Shown here piece by piece: positions 44,974 through 57,002 of a DNA stretch of 64,000 nucleotides (within the stretch, counting starts at the first letter, position 1; each line of letters opens with the position of its first letter). The stretch spans positions 8,046,025 through 8,110,024 of the forward strand of contig CM023542.1 of the NCBI GenBank assembly GCA_013350335.1. Reading direction: 5' to 3'. The notes beneath the pieces are model-generated. The model did not search any database. It was given only the letters and a program-made list of their open reading frames with translations, and had not been told where the DNA came from. The DNA is from Chimonanthus salicifolius. Lineage: Eukaryota > Streptophyta > Magnoliopsida > Laurales > Calycanthaceae. A program made the position numbers and the translations under genes.

Positions 44974-46053
44974 GCAACCGTATGGATTTTTTTAATCATA
45001 CAGGTTGCCTAAGCTATTCATTAGCTTTATAGGATTTTGATGACTTATGCATTTATTATTATATAGATTAATATTATTATTACAACTACCACCCACCACA
45101 TAGGCATTTTACGGTTTTGAAACCTTCCAACACGACTACAAGCTACAACCGTAGTTTTAAAACTCATCTTTCATGTGTTTTCTGATATTATTTTATAATA
45201 TAATATTAGTTTATTCTTTTTACTATTTACATATATGTCCTTTCTTTTATCGGGGTATTTCAGGGTCTCACTAAATTGATACAATTGGTTCAGTAGGTCA
45301 AGTATTAAAAACTGAGCATGGTATTAAAATTTGGAATGAAATCTATCTCAAAAACCCAGTGTTTTCGCTAAAAATCACCGTTTTAAAAAAATCTTCTAAT
45401 CTTCAAGATTCTTTTTGAAAGTATCCAACCTTATAGTTTGATAGAGTAAATTTGTCTGATAAAAACATCCTAAAGTTTCAAAGTGTTTTGAAATCAAAAA
45501 CCACATTTTCCAAGTGAAAAGAATATTCAATGGCCCATATTTCATGGCTTAAAATAAATATAAAAAACTAACTATTTTAGAGTATAAAGAAATAAACAGC
45601 TTAGTTATAATACAGATTGAGTACTGACTCTCTGTGTATATTTTTAGGACTTCCTATACCCTATCAAATTGGGGTTTTACCACTTTAAAACTTAGGGGTA
45701 AAATAAACTCGCGAAATTATAACGAGATTGGCATGTCATTAAGTCCGGAATTTAAAAATAATGCATAACTTAAAATTTGAAGTTCAAACTAAGTCAAATA
45801 ACTGAGTTTATACAACAGTTAAGGTTTAAGCCTAAAATAATATTATTATTATATTCCTAACTCACCCATATCCCTTTGGAATTTAATTAAAAGAGTTATC
45901 GGATTCGGATCGAGTTAAACTTAGATCCGTTGAAAAACTTATTTGATACTCTTTACGATTAGAAGAAAATAATTCATAATTAACGGATAAAAAAATTATT
46001 TAATTAATTATAATTAATCATAATTAATTCCTAAATTGGGATGGGGTATTACA

Positions 46054-48851
46054 AAAAAAGTATTAAAATTTATTATGATAAAATGAAGGATATAACAAAA
46101 AGAAAGTTAAAGTATCAAATGTTCCAAATGAAAATTTCGTGTGTACATTAAAAAATATTACATTTTTACCTATTAAATGTTAAAACGGGTCATTTAACTG
46201 ATTTATGACGCTGACAAATAGTTAAAAATAATGAAATGAATAAGAAGTTATGGTGTATCGACGAAGCTATGAGATAAATCGAACTCTTTCCCAATATCAC
46301 TTAACAATTTGCGTAAAAATCTTTGTGCAACCCCATTAAAGCCTTAAAATACATGAAATTCCTTCTCCATCTCTTATGGTCTTAGTGCAAACAAAAGCTT
46401 TCGATGAAACCAACTTACAATGGATGTTTAACCCACAAACACCTCATTTATTTAATGGGGCAAATAAACTATAGAAAATAGACATCAATATTCAATACTA
46501 TTAGAAAGGAAGAGTGGAGAGGGCTCCATTTGTAGGGCTCTCCCTCTGGTTGAGTGAGGAGAATTATCACAGGCTACACATCACCAAGCTGAGATAGATG
46601 AGCATTATCATTGGTTAATGGTGGACCACAGTAGATAAAACTCATTCATCACTTCTGTGTAGAAGTCACATTTACATGAATCTCTTTAAATGAATGCAAA
46701 TTAACAGACATGATTGTTAATGAAGGTAAGGTGTGTGGAAGCCATGGATTAATCACAGACAGGGTCCATCAATTTAAGGTAAAAAAGGGAGCACAGTTTA
46801 GGGCCTGAGATGCAGAACAATCCTTCTGAGAGTCTGAGACTTGGGTCATTTCAGCTCTATAATAAGATAAAATTGGACGAAATTTCACATCATTTGCATA
46901 TTTTGGGCTCAAATGAACAATGCAAATGCATCTTTCAACAAATAGTATCTGGTCTGTTTTGGCATCCGATGTCTTCTTCATCAATAAATCAGCTGAAAGA
47001 AAATCTAAAGCTGCAATCAAACAACTCATTAAGAAATAACAATTTCGCAGACGCTGGCTAAACAAGATTTCTAATTGAAATATGGCCCGATGTCCCATCC
47101 TAAAAATCAGGTTAGGCTTGGAGATTCAAAATTTGACCCATTGGATTCACTGAAACTGTCACCTTGTAATCTGCTGATATGCTTGTGTAAATGGTTTAAA
47201 AAGATGACCAATGTGAATCTGATTTTCTTTCTTTTCATTTTTAAAAGAATTTGGAAATGAATCTGATTTTCAACCTGCTAATACAATACACACCATCCAA
47301 GATCCGCATGATGAGATTCAATCACGATGGGACAATGAGAAGATCAACAAGAATACATTTTTATTGTGCTTTTGTCATGGAGGACTATCTTCATTAGTCA
47401 TTACAATAATTTACTGCTAAGAAACAATTAAGAGCAAAGAAGAAAGGAACAAATTTGACAGACTAAATACAAGATCAACAAGAATACATTTTTATTGTGC
47501 TTTTGTCGTGATTTTCATAAAAAGACCCAATTCCTCAAAGAAGGGACTGCAAGCTAGATAAAATTGCACAGTAAAGTTTCAGGCTTTCAGAACAACTTCA
47601 AATGCCAGTCAGAGGGTGTGGATTCATCACGACAGTTCTCCAATGCTTGAACAGAAATTGATGAAGAGAACTTGTTGCATTGAAAAATGAATGAAGTATT
47701 ATCCTGAGTTTGATCGTTATAGAAATAAACAAGCCAGTCTGAGCACCATTTACCCTCTCTCATACCTCGAGCTGAACATTTCTGAGCTTCAACAACATTC
47801 TAGTGGTATTTCACACAGCAGTCATTGCTCTACATACATCCATCCACCTTTCTCTTTCACAGAGGCTCAAGCATTTTAGGCTGGAACTGAAAATGTATTT
47901 ATATCTTGAATACTTCAAAACCAAAATCATGATATTCTCTGAACAGACAACCACTTTAATTACAGATCCCTTCAGTTTCATCTCATCTGAGCCATTTTAA
48001 GTTCCTATTTGCACATACCATAACAACTATGCCATGTTTTCCTGATTTGTTACAATCTTAGCTGATTGGCTGAAGGCCACGATTGTAAATAATTAAGATG
48101 CTGCATCATCCTGCCAAAGCTAGAGGAAAAGATGTTCATCAACTGTATAAGTTGAGGTGAAATATGGAATGCAGCATGAGTGCATCCAGTAGTGAAATGT
48201 GCCCATCTTTCTAAGTGGATACATCATACATCTGAAGTACTGACAGTTCACAGACACCTCTGACAAGTAACAGAATTCGATACTCAGTATTGAAGTAACA
48301 AAAGGACAGTCAGAAAGAAAGGAAAGCCATAGATGAAAAACATATTTTATCTTCTTGAGGTTTCAGTCAATTCTTTCATGCTTCTGCATTAATGAAAAGG
48401 TTTCAGCTACCAAACCCAAGTGCTGGCAGGAGGGAATCCAAGGTTTCCTTTTTGCAAGCAAAGAGCATCAAAAGGACTTATCTACTGCTGAAACTCTATA
48501 GTGATGAAACAATAATTGGGTGAGAAGTTGATCTTATGGCCTCTGCAATCAATGGAAATGCCTCAATTCTTTTAAGAATGGAAGATAGAAGATGTTCGAT
48601 CTTTATCCTTTTTCTGTACCATATAATTCATACACTAACAGTGGGTTGGTAACTACCAATCTGAAATATTCTTGGGTCGACCATCCAAGGTGGGAGCCAT
48701 CAGACCAATGATCAGGATGAATGAACCATAGGCCCCACTACTAAAGAACAGCACATCAGGAGACTTCTCATTTTGAACCTCTGTTTGCAGTAGTATGTTA
48801 ATTTCTTCACTGCGTTCTACCTTGTAAATAAAATAGAAGCATGACAGGCTC
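46054..48851. other. intergenic DNA and probable 3' end of the FtsH-like gene
   Basis: No gene recognised. A 40-bp direct repeat (AGATCAACAAGAATACATTT...GCTTTTGTC) occurs at 47341 and 47472. The last few hundred bases before 48852 are probably the 3' untranslated region of the minus-strand gene. Confidence 0.4.
47341..47512. repeat. direct repeat of ~40 bp, 131 bp apart
   Basis: AGATCAACAAGAATACATTT followed by TTATTGTGCTTTTGTC occurs at 47341 and again at 47472 with almost no difference. Confidence 0.8.
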
Positions 48852-51800
48852 CTAGTCATAACTTATTTGTCTAGCAGGCATTGCTTCTTCAATCCTCCTG
48901 ATGACAACACTAAGACTGTTGCCACTTTCCAGAGCTTTGACAGCAGCTCTGTGAGCTTGTTTGTGCCACTTGAGAAGATTATATGACTGCAGAACAGACC
49001 AGCGTGCCTGATTTGACATCTGATAAATGAAAACATATGATGGAATTATGAGTTCATGCCTTCATGGCATTCAGAAAGTAACAAGTTAGTGGAGGGCCCA
49101 ATGCCTGTGAGGCTCATTATACAGTGATGCAGAAAGTTGATAAAATGGGGTCCCACCATGTATGAGCAATGGCCCAAAAAAATGGCCCAGATTAGCATCC
49201 CACAAATGAAAAAGGGAGAAAAAAGGTCAAAAAATTATCACGATCTTCCAATCTGAGTGATTTTTGAGGAGTGCTGGTTCATGGTGGGGCCCATCATATC
49301 AAAATGCTGAATCAGAAGTTAGCAAGCTCTACAAGAACAGGAATATAACTGTACATACCACACAAGTTCTAAATCAATTTATCAACACACGTCTCACCTG
49401 TGCAATGGACAATGGCGGTTGCAGAAGAACGGAGATGCTTCTAAATAGATTCTCATCATTTTCTCCTCCCTCTGCCTCTCCATAGACTAGAGCTTCAGCA
49501 GCAATTCCAGCAAAAAGTACCATGCAGTACCTGCGCATTTGATTACGCTCAGACATGGTTGTTCAATGAATTGTAGATTAAACCAATTACAGATTTGGAT
49601 GTGACATGACAAATTGACAATGTGTACTGTGGTGTGATGGTGTGAAAAAACATAAGAAAATAATGTGTACTCTTGTGATATCTCATATCCCATAGAAGAG
49701 ATATATGGCCCAACAACCCATCAATCCATCATTGTCTATCATAATCAGATCATGGTACCCATAAAGATATGCATGTTGAATCTTTAAATTGTTCATAGAT
49801 GATCTCCCAAATCTTTTTCATGGCAATGGTCTTGAGAAACATACCTGTCAAAAGAAGCACTGGAAAGTCGGCCCTCTGCAAGCTCATTTTCCAACTTTTC
49901 ATCCCAAAACTGAGTTCCTGCCTGTTGGAAAAATATGAAATAAAAAGGCAAACTCATGTATAAATCAGTAGCCCCAAAAAGTTAACAAGCTAAAATTGAT
50001 AGAAGATCATTAGGACGAACAAATTAATTATTAAAATGCAATAAGAAAAGGCTAAAAAATGGACAACCAATGACTTTGCAACTGCCTATAGTAGAATCTT
50101 GTTTCATAATTAGAATGGACATTTTGGTGCGTTTCTCAGATTATGGCTAATCTAGAAGGTAGGTCACACTATATACTTCAGTTCTGCAAAACAATCATGG
50201 TTTTGTTCCCTGAAATAAATTGAATAATCTAGATAAAAAATATGAAGCATTCTATGATATGGACTCTTTGATTGATATCCAAATGACTAACGAGTCCATA
50301 GCAAGATCACTTCTTTGCTTTAATAAACATGTAACTTGTAGGAGTTCCAGTGTTCAGCTTATCAAAGAGGGGAACAATTTCTAGATTGCCCAAATGGATG
50401 AACAATGTCATCCTATTGAAACAACAATCAGTCCAAAAATAAATGATGTAGCCTACTTATAAAAGGGTTAGATCTGCTAATGAAATTTAGCCAGAGAGTA
50501 GAATTTTTTGTTGTAACGGCTCCAAATTGCAAAAATTGGAGAGGGGGGGGGGGGGGCGGCGGCCGGCGGTGGAGGGGAAACAGCCAATTCGATTTTAAGT
50601 CATGAGGATTATTAGGACGGCAGAGAGTTTCAGAAAATTCACCAGTAAATTCTGAAGAATTCCAGTCCAATTGAATATGGAAAAACCTCTTACAAAGAAG
50701 TTTTAGATCGGCTGAAATCTCACCAAGGTATGAAATCATAATGGAATTTTCAACCACACAATAAATTGAAATTCTTGAATAACTAAAATTGCAAACAATT
50801 AACTTAAATGAAATTCTCAAAATTAAAATTGCGAAGTTAATTTAAATACAAAATTAAAATTCAAAAAATTCCAAAATAAAATAAATAAGAACTCACCAAT
50901 TGGAGATCCACATGAATTCAAAATCCAAACCAATGTATTGCTTTGGTTGTGCAAACCCTCTTATTTATAGTGTTTGGAATACAAAAATTAACAAAAACAG
51001 ACATCCCAATCGTTTTATGACACCTATTTACAAAAAACTTTATCTGTGTACGTCAGAATTGGACAAATTTGGGTTTATTGGAAAAGTCTTTGAATAAGCT
51101 TTCCAATAAATCTAATTTTGCATAAATCCGACATTATTTTATACATCAAATCTGTCTGCAAAGTTACGTCTCTTTTTCTGTTAGTCCTAAAGTGACATCA
51201 TTATTAAAATAAAAAATAAAATAAAATCCCAATGTAGGTGGCGTCAAAATCTTGCTGATGAGAAATGATTCCTTTGAGAGAGAGAGAGATTCTACAGTTT
51301 AAATTGTCTGGGAAATAGTACACAATGATACTAATATGACCAAAAGAAGAGATTCCTTTGAGGACTCCATATTGAAAAGCTGAGATAACAATACCTGGCC
51401 TTGGATACCCATTTGCATTGCTACAATGGGATCTAGAATCACTCCACGAATTGGACAACCCATTAGGTATGCTGAAAATAATACAAGGTAGAGAAATCAG
51501 ACTATTCTGTGATAAAGAATAGAACAAAACATATAACTAGATCATTTCACCCAACAATAGCCAATGGATGGAAAAAGTGACGTACATTGTGTCATCAGGA
51601 ATTGCCAAATTGCGATTTAATTACTGGCAATATGTTTGGATTCTTGCACCAATTGCAAATGCCCCAAATTTTGACAACTCTTGCACCACATTTTGGTTAG
51701 TATGCCCTTTTTTTTTTAATGATTCTCTCATTTCACATGGACTTTTTCCTTAAAATCAAAATCAAATTTATTCTTTGTATTTCAGATTTTTTTTACCTAT

Positions 51801-54800
51801 ATAAAGACTTGGTAACTGTGTCAAAATAGTCCAATTAATCAGATTTATTCTTCATATACTGAACAACTATGGTGAGCCGATCATAGTTAATCAGAAACTT
51901 TTTTTTTTTGGAATCTCCAATTAACAGATACTCTTATCTAATTCAGAAATTATATGCAGTCTGGTAAGTTCTAATTAGCTCCCATCCTACAACAGTTTAT
52001 TCGGATCCCTCCACCACCTGTCATTCACGATACCAGATGTTACACATTCAGTAAATTAGGCATGTAAGATTCTAAATGCTCTGCAGACCACCCATCTTCA
52101 GGTTGTCAAACACATTTGTGTAATACCCATTGTGTGTGTCTGCACCTAAGTCTTGTAGGATTTTTCATAAGTAGTCTGATGCAAATTGGCTAGTGATTCT
52201 CATCAATCTCTAATAGGTTCTTCTCTAGTTCTATACAAGTCCACATGAAGGCTAGACATCATGTTTTTGCTGCAAGTGACAACTAGGCTTTTATGGTTTC
52301 AGCACTTATTGACTGAGATGGTGTTTCTGATCGACACAACGTTGATCTTGGCAACCATAAGGGTAAGAAAACCCAGTTTTGTATGCTTGCCTCATCATAA
52401 TCTTGAATTCAACTGTTATTTTTTCAAGGGATAGAAGCTTAAGAACTCAATTTTCAATATTTTCCTTCAGCCCGATAAATTTCAAATATGTTCATTAAGG
52501 GGTTGGAACAGATTCTACATCAATTTCTTCCATTCAAGTTGTCACTAGTCATTCGTTCCACTCAGCCTGCAGAGAGTGCAAGAGAAATGAATGTCTTTAG
52601 TTCATTCTATTCTTGAACTTTGTATGATGCACTAAAGATAATTCTCATAAATTTCTAGATCACTCCTCGTCTCTATTTAAATCAGGCCACCTTGATTTTG
52701 CTGGATTTGTTTTCAGATGAAGTATGTGACTGAGCTAATCTTTAGATGGCCCAATCAACGTTGGAGGAAATTTTCGTTTCCAATGTTCCAAAATGCCACT
52801 TTCCAGTATAAAATGCATAGAAAGATTTATGCATGTCTTAGACTGTAATTAAAAAAGAAGGAAATACCAGTAAGGAGATGTCCTGCTTCATGAACAAGAA
52901 TCCGACGCCTATATGGAGGCCAGACACACGATATCTGAGCGAGAGAGGTACCCCCTAGGAAAATTGCGTCCAGCATGGTTAGCCCCAATATGGCAGCTAG
53001 ATTTGGTCTAATATCTATTCCTTGAGAGAGCAGAAAAGAAACTCCACCAAGAAAAGCAACTAAGACAGTAGTAGAGCTTCCGGAAAGACCCCACTTTTTG
53101 GGCGAAAGCTTAGAAGCTGCAAAAAAAAAAATCATATACATGAATGTTCTCTTAAAATAAGCAAATACAGTCCATAGTAATTATTTTCCTCTTAGTCTCT
53201 TTTTCCTTTTTTTACTTCATCAATTGAACATGCAATTTTATAAGTTGATCATTAGACCCACAATGTTGCACTCACTTGTGTAGAGCCGGATGTTGGCAAT
53301 GAAAGAAAAAAGACAAGCAGATAAGTTAATGTTAATAGAGATGTGGTATACAAAGATTGATGACTGGAGTGCCATCAAAAGATAGAATTAGAAATGAGTG
53401 CATTATAGGAACCTTAAAGGCATCGCATATATGTAAATGTCCAGAAATGACCATAGTATGACAAACCAAATGGTTACAAGTGGAAGGCATTAGGAGAAAG
53501 GGGAGGTTTTTAAAGACTTGGATCAAGGGGTTTAAGGAGGAGATAGTATACTTTGGAGTGACAAAGAGTATGATTTCTGAATTTTGATAGGATAAATGAA
53601 AATGTAAAGGTCGACAACCCCAAATAGAAGGGAGAATGCATCTCATGATAACCATGATGGTTGTCGTGGCACTTGTCATTCATGGATTTTGGAGCTTTAG
53701 AGGAAGGCAGGAAAATAACATGGCCATCAAATTCTACATACATTGTAAAAATTGGAGAGACAGTGCATTAGATGTACTTCACCTTCCAAGCCAGTTGAGG
53801 ACTTCAAAACTGCTGGTGTCACATCTCTTGGACCCTCTAAAACTGAAGAGCATAAAACAAATATAAAACTAACAGCTGCTTATTCCTGTAATATTTATTA
53901 TTATTTCAAAAAGAAAAACTGCTTACGAAATGAAAATGGAATTGTAAGGTAAACTAAATACTATAAGCAACTTCAGAATGCCAAGAATGTCAATAGCATA
54001 AAGGATTAACAAATAAGATAAGTGTCTTCACAATGGAAATTAAAAAAAAAAAAAAATCACAGTTCAAGATGTTCTTATGTTGAGACACCCAATCCATGCA
54101 TCTGGAGCCCAGAATCCATGATTTGAGATTTCTTTCCTTCTAGACTGTTTATATAATTCCTTCTGATGCAACTATTTCTAGCTCATTTCTTGAGGGGTTG
54201 GGGTCTTCAGGTCTATGATATTTTAGGGGTGTTGACCCACATTGTGGCTCCAATTGTATCTAATCGAAAAATCAACAATCAATACCCTATAATTCCAAGT
54301 TTCCAACATACTCGGAAAAAATTAAAAAATGGTGAAAAGCAAAAAAAGGAAGGTGAAATATAACAAAATAATATGGATAATCATGAAACACCACTTTTAC
54401 AGTGTTTTTTTCTCAAATTTCTCTATTCTATAGAGGTTCCAACAGAATGGAGACACAAAACTAATCTTTGAATTTGTATATACAATATAATTGTCAAGGA
54501 GGCCTTCTCCTGCTCATTGGGCAGAATTTGTTTTCGAATTTCAATTTCCTGAAGGTGCCAACAGAACAAAGGCCCAAAACTCATGTCCAAAATTGTGTGT
54601 ATAATAATCATAAAAGAACAATTCGCATTCCAATCACACAATTCAATGTCAAGGGGGAAAATCATAAACATAAGAAAAACTTAAAAAAAAAACACATCTA
54701 AGAAAATACATAATAAGAGCCTAAAATTACCAATGTTCTTGCATTTCCCAAAATTAGGGAGAAAACCCCTGTCATGAAGGAAAGCGTAGGCACTGGCGAC

Positions 54801-55163
54801 GAGCTTCATATCGTCGGCATTCAAGCAGGCGTCCAGCACTTCCCAGTCTCTCTCTGGCCAGGAGAGAAAGCGAAAATCGGCGTCGGGGGGAATTGAGGAA
54901 GAGGAAGAAGATTGTTGAACTGGGAGAGATTGGGGATCGATGGATTTGAGGAATCGAAGGGCTCGAGCCAGGTCCTTTTCTTTAACAGCTTCCTCGTATT
55001 CTTGCCATCTTGGGAGGGCTCTGCTTGTAGACCCGGTGTTTGTCCTGTTAGGAAGGAGGCGGCTTTTAGCATGTACCAGGGTGGGAAGAGAGAGATGCCA
55101 GAATTGAGTTTTGGGAGGGAGGCATGGAGGAGAAAGGTGGGAGTGATAGAAGCAGAGAGCCAT
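48852..55163 (-). CDS. FtsH-like membrane metalloprotease homologue without ATPase domain, probably plastid
   Basis: Resembles the plant M41-type proteins related to FtsH that lack the AAA module (Arabidopsis At5g27290/VIR3-like group). Minus-strand exons are 55163-54731, 53116-52868, 51471-51395, 49921-49845, 49530-49398 and 49019-48852. The frame is continuous across all junctions, 378 aa. The ATG at 55163 sits in a CCATGG context. Residues 1-50 (Ser/Pro/Arg-rich, few acids) look like a transit peptide. Two hydrophobic segments lie at ~160-178 and ~183-200. The zinc motif HEAGH is at 220-224, then YLMGCPIRGVILDP. GIAAEALVYGEAEGGENDEN follows, whose Asp 304 aligns with the third zinc ligand of FtsH. 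The C-terminus is a charged helix (QARWSVLQSYNLLKWHKQAH). All catalytic residues appear present, so it may be a true protease; substrate and partners are unknown. Confidence 0.92.
50543..50556. repeat. poly(G) run of 14 followed by a CGG-rich patch
   Basis: G14 then CGGCGGCCGGCGGTGG in an intron of the metalloprotease-like gene. It could form a quadruplex; it may also be an assembly-sensitive spot. Confidence 0.85.
53365..53630 (+). pseudogene. LINE 3' tail fragment, copy 3 (metalloprotease-like intron 1)
   Basis: The plus strand reads DRIRNECIIGTLKA, then QTKWLQVEGI and KGRFLKTWIKGFKEEIV, ending near DKWKCKG. This matches the same LINE C-terminal pattern (RIRNE, RGRPKKTW-KEI) as the fragments at 26735 and 28395. 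It has stops and is antisense to the host gene. Confidence 0.6.
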
Positions 55164-55199
55164 GGAAACGCGAGAAATTACTGCTGAAAGCAATCTAAT

Positions 55200-56635
55200 C
55201 TAATTTCCCAATCCAAAACTTGGAAGCTGGATAATTCATGAAAAGCCACTTGCAAAATTACAGATTTTTAGAACTTGGGAGACGGATAAAGGACATCATA
55301 GAACTTGAGAAAATAAAGATGAAATATATTTGAATATTAAAAATAAAATTACATTAAAATAAGGGTTGATATTTAGACACCTTATTTTTCTTTCGACACT
55401 TTATTTCAAAATTTTATATGGAATTATCATTTTGCCCCTCAGTTTTGTATGAAAAAATCGTCTTTCTAAAAAAGTTGAGAGACAAAATGATAATTTTATA
55501 CAAAATTGTGAAGGGGTGTTTAAATGGCCACTCTAAAATAATCTATCAAGACATTTACTTTTTTTACAAAGAGACACTTACTGTTTTATTATGAATTAAA
55601 TGATAAAAATGTTCCCACTAAATCACAATAACTTTTTACACCAAAATTTAATTAGAAGATTTTTTTTTCATTTGCGTTAATATAAAGTAGAATTGGCGCC
55701 ATTCCTCTCTCTCAATTTAGTTGTTATATATGAAATTTAGAATTGTTCCAAAACAATTGTCTTATTCATATTAAAATAGTATAAAATATGTTGAAAATTG
55801 ATGAGATCATATGGAGTGCTACCTTTATATAAAGAGTTTCTTAAAAAATATAAATATTTCAAAAGAGACAATTAAAATTGGAGAGAGGGAGTATAAAAGA
55901 TGAAGGTGTCAATCAGTCCCATTATATTAAATTTTAATATAAATGATATTTTTTTTAAATGTTCAAATGGATTTTTAAGGGTTTTCTGATATTTTAAAAA
56001 ATGTAGCGTCTTTGAGAATAAGGAAAAAAAGTTAAGGGGTCTTTTATAGTTTTTTTTTTTTAATTTTATTAAATGAATATAATGAGTTGGATGGAATTAA
56101 CTTCATTTTATTACATCAACCACTGAAAATGGAAAAAGTATATGAACTGTGTAGAAATGGTTAAAATAAAAGAATGATTTGGAGATTGAATTTGGTGAAT
56201 TGAAAACATTGGAATCCCTTATCAACTTTAAAATAGAAAAAATCATAAAAAAATAGAAAAATAGAAAAATATCTTGTATGTATCAATTTATTGAATTTAA
56301 AGCCGGAGATAATCTTAGCAAGAGAACGATTTGTTTATGCATTTATATAGACTTAAAATAAAGAAAAAGTATGCAAATATAACTAAAAATAAAATTAAAC
56401 ATTTTAGGATTAAATTTAGTGAATTAGAGTAGATTATCACACTTTTGTTGTGTTAATAACTAAAATGTAAGATTCATTTAAAAATGCCAAAAAATAAAGA
56501 TAGATATTTTAGAAATGGATTTTGTGAATTGAATTGAATTATCAATTTTTATCATATCAACAATAAAAATATATAATTTGTAGAAAAATAACTGAAAATA
56601 GAAAAACATTTAAGATTGAACTTAGTGAGTTTGAA
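55200..56635. other. AT-rich intergenic DNA with one fold-back element
   Basis: Upstream flank of the metalloprotease-like gene. Apart from the fold-back at 55365-55530, no structure is seen. Confidence 0.35.
55365..55530. mobile_element. fold-back MITE-like element
   Basis: ATTTTATATGGAATTATCAT, continuing TTTGCCCCTC (55411-55446), is inverted at 55470-55506 as GAGAGACAAAATGATAATTT. The outer parts TTTAGACACCTTA and GGGTGTTTAAAT also pair weakly. Small and non-coding. Confidence 0.6.
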
Positions 56636-56644
56636 GTATTTAGT

Positions 56645-56993
56645 TAGGGCTGCAATTCGGGTCGGACGGGTCGGGTTCTTTAAAATCCAACCCGACCCGA
56701 GTTGATATATATGGAGCCCGACCCGAAGTCTCAACCCGTACTTCACAACCCGACCCGACCTGAATTTTAATCCGAATTCTGACCTAACATGCATTCTGAA
56801 CTTATTTTAGCCTAATTTTAGCCGGGTCAGGTCGGGATAGATCGGGTTAACTTATAAAATCTTTAACTCGACCCGACCCGAATTTCATACGGTTTTTATC
56901 TTCTCAATCCGACCCAACTCGCTGAGCCAAAATTCTTTATTCGACCCGCATGGTTTCTTAGGTTGGGTCAAAATCCGACTTGAGTTACAACCC
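56645..56993. mobile_element. hAT-like MITE with GGGTC-rich interior, 349 bp
   Basis: Begins TAGGGCTGCAATTCGGGTC and ends TTGAGTTACAACCC, imperfect inverted termini. It is flanked by the perfect direct repeat GTATTTAGT at 56636-56644 and 56994-57002 (8 or 9 bp). The interior is CCCGACCCGA/GGGTCGGGTT words on both strands. It has the same design as the element at 11638-11981, so they form one family. No coding. Confidence 0.85.
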
Positions 56994-57002
56994 GTATTTA
57001 GT

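Larger units (their letters stand above)
38543..46053 (-). mobile_element. LTR-type retroelement unit (probable solo LTR, 'type A'), interrupted by a second unit
   Basis: The left edge TGTAAACCCCC...GGGCCCGGAACGCGAC matches the start of the second copy at 59330 (TGTCACGCCCC...GGCCCGGAACGC). The right edge is GGGATGGGGTATTACA, so read on the minus strand the unit begins TGTAATACCCCATCCC and ends with TTTACA. Both flanks are AAAAA, a possible 5-bp duplication but low-complexity. A TATA box at 44964-44973 is followed on the minus strand by a pyrimidine-rich leader (44935-44820), giving the orientation. Without the insertion at 39783-44242 it is ~3.05 kb. No gag, protease, RT or integrase is present. 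It is probably a solo LTR of a Ty3-type element; the type is inference. Confidence 0.65.

Noticed and set aside
54731..55193. Upstream start at 55193 for the metalloprotease-like gene
   Set aside because: That position is TTG, not ATG. The ATG at 55163 has an excellent CCATGG context.
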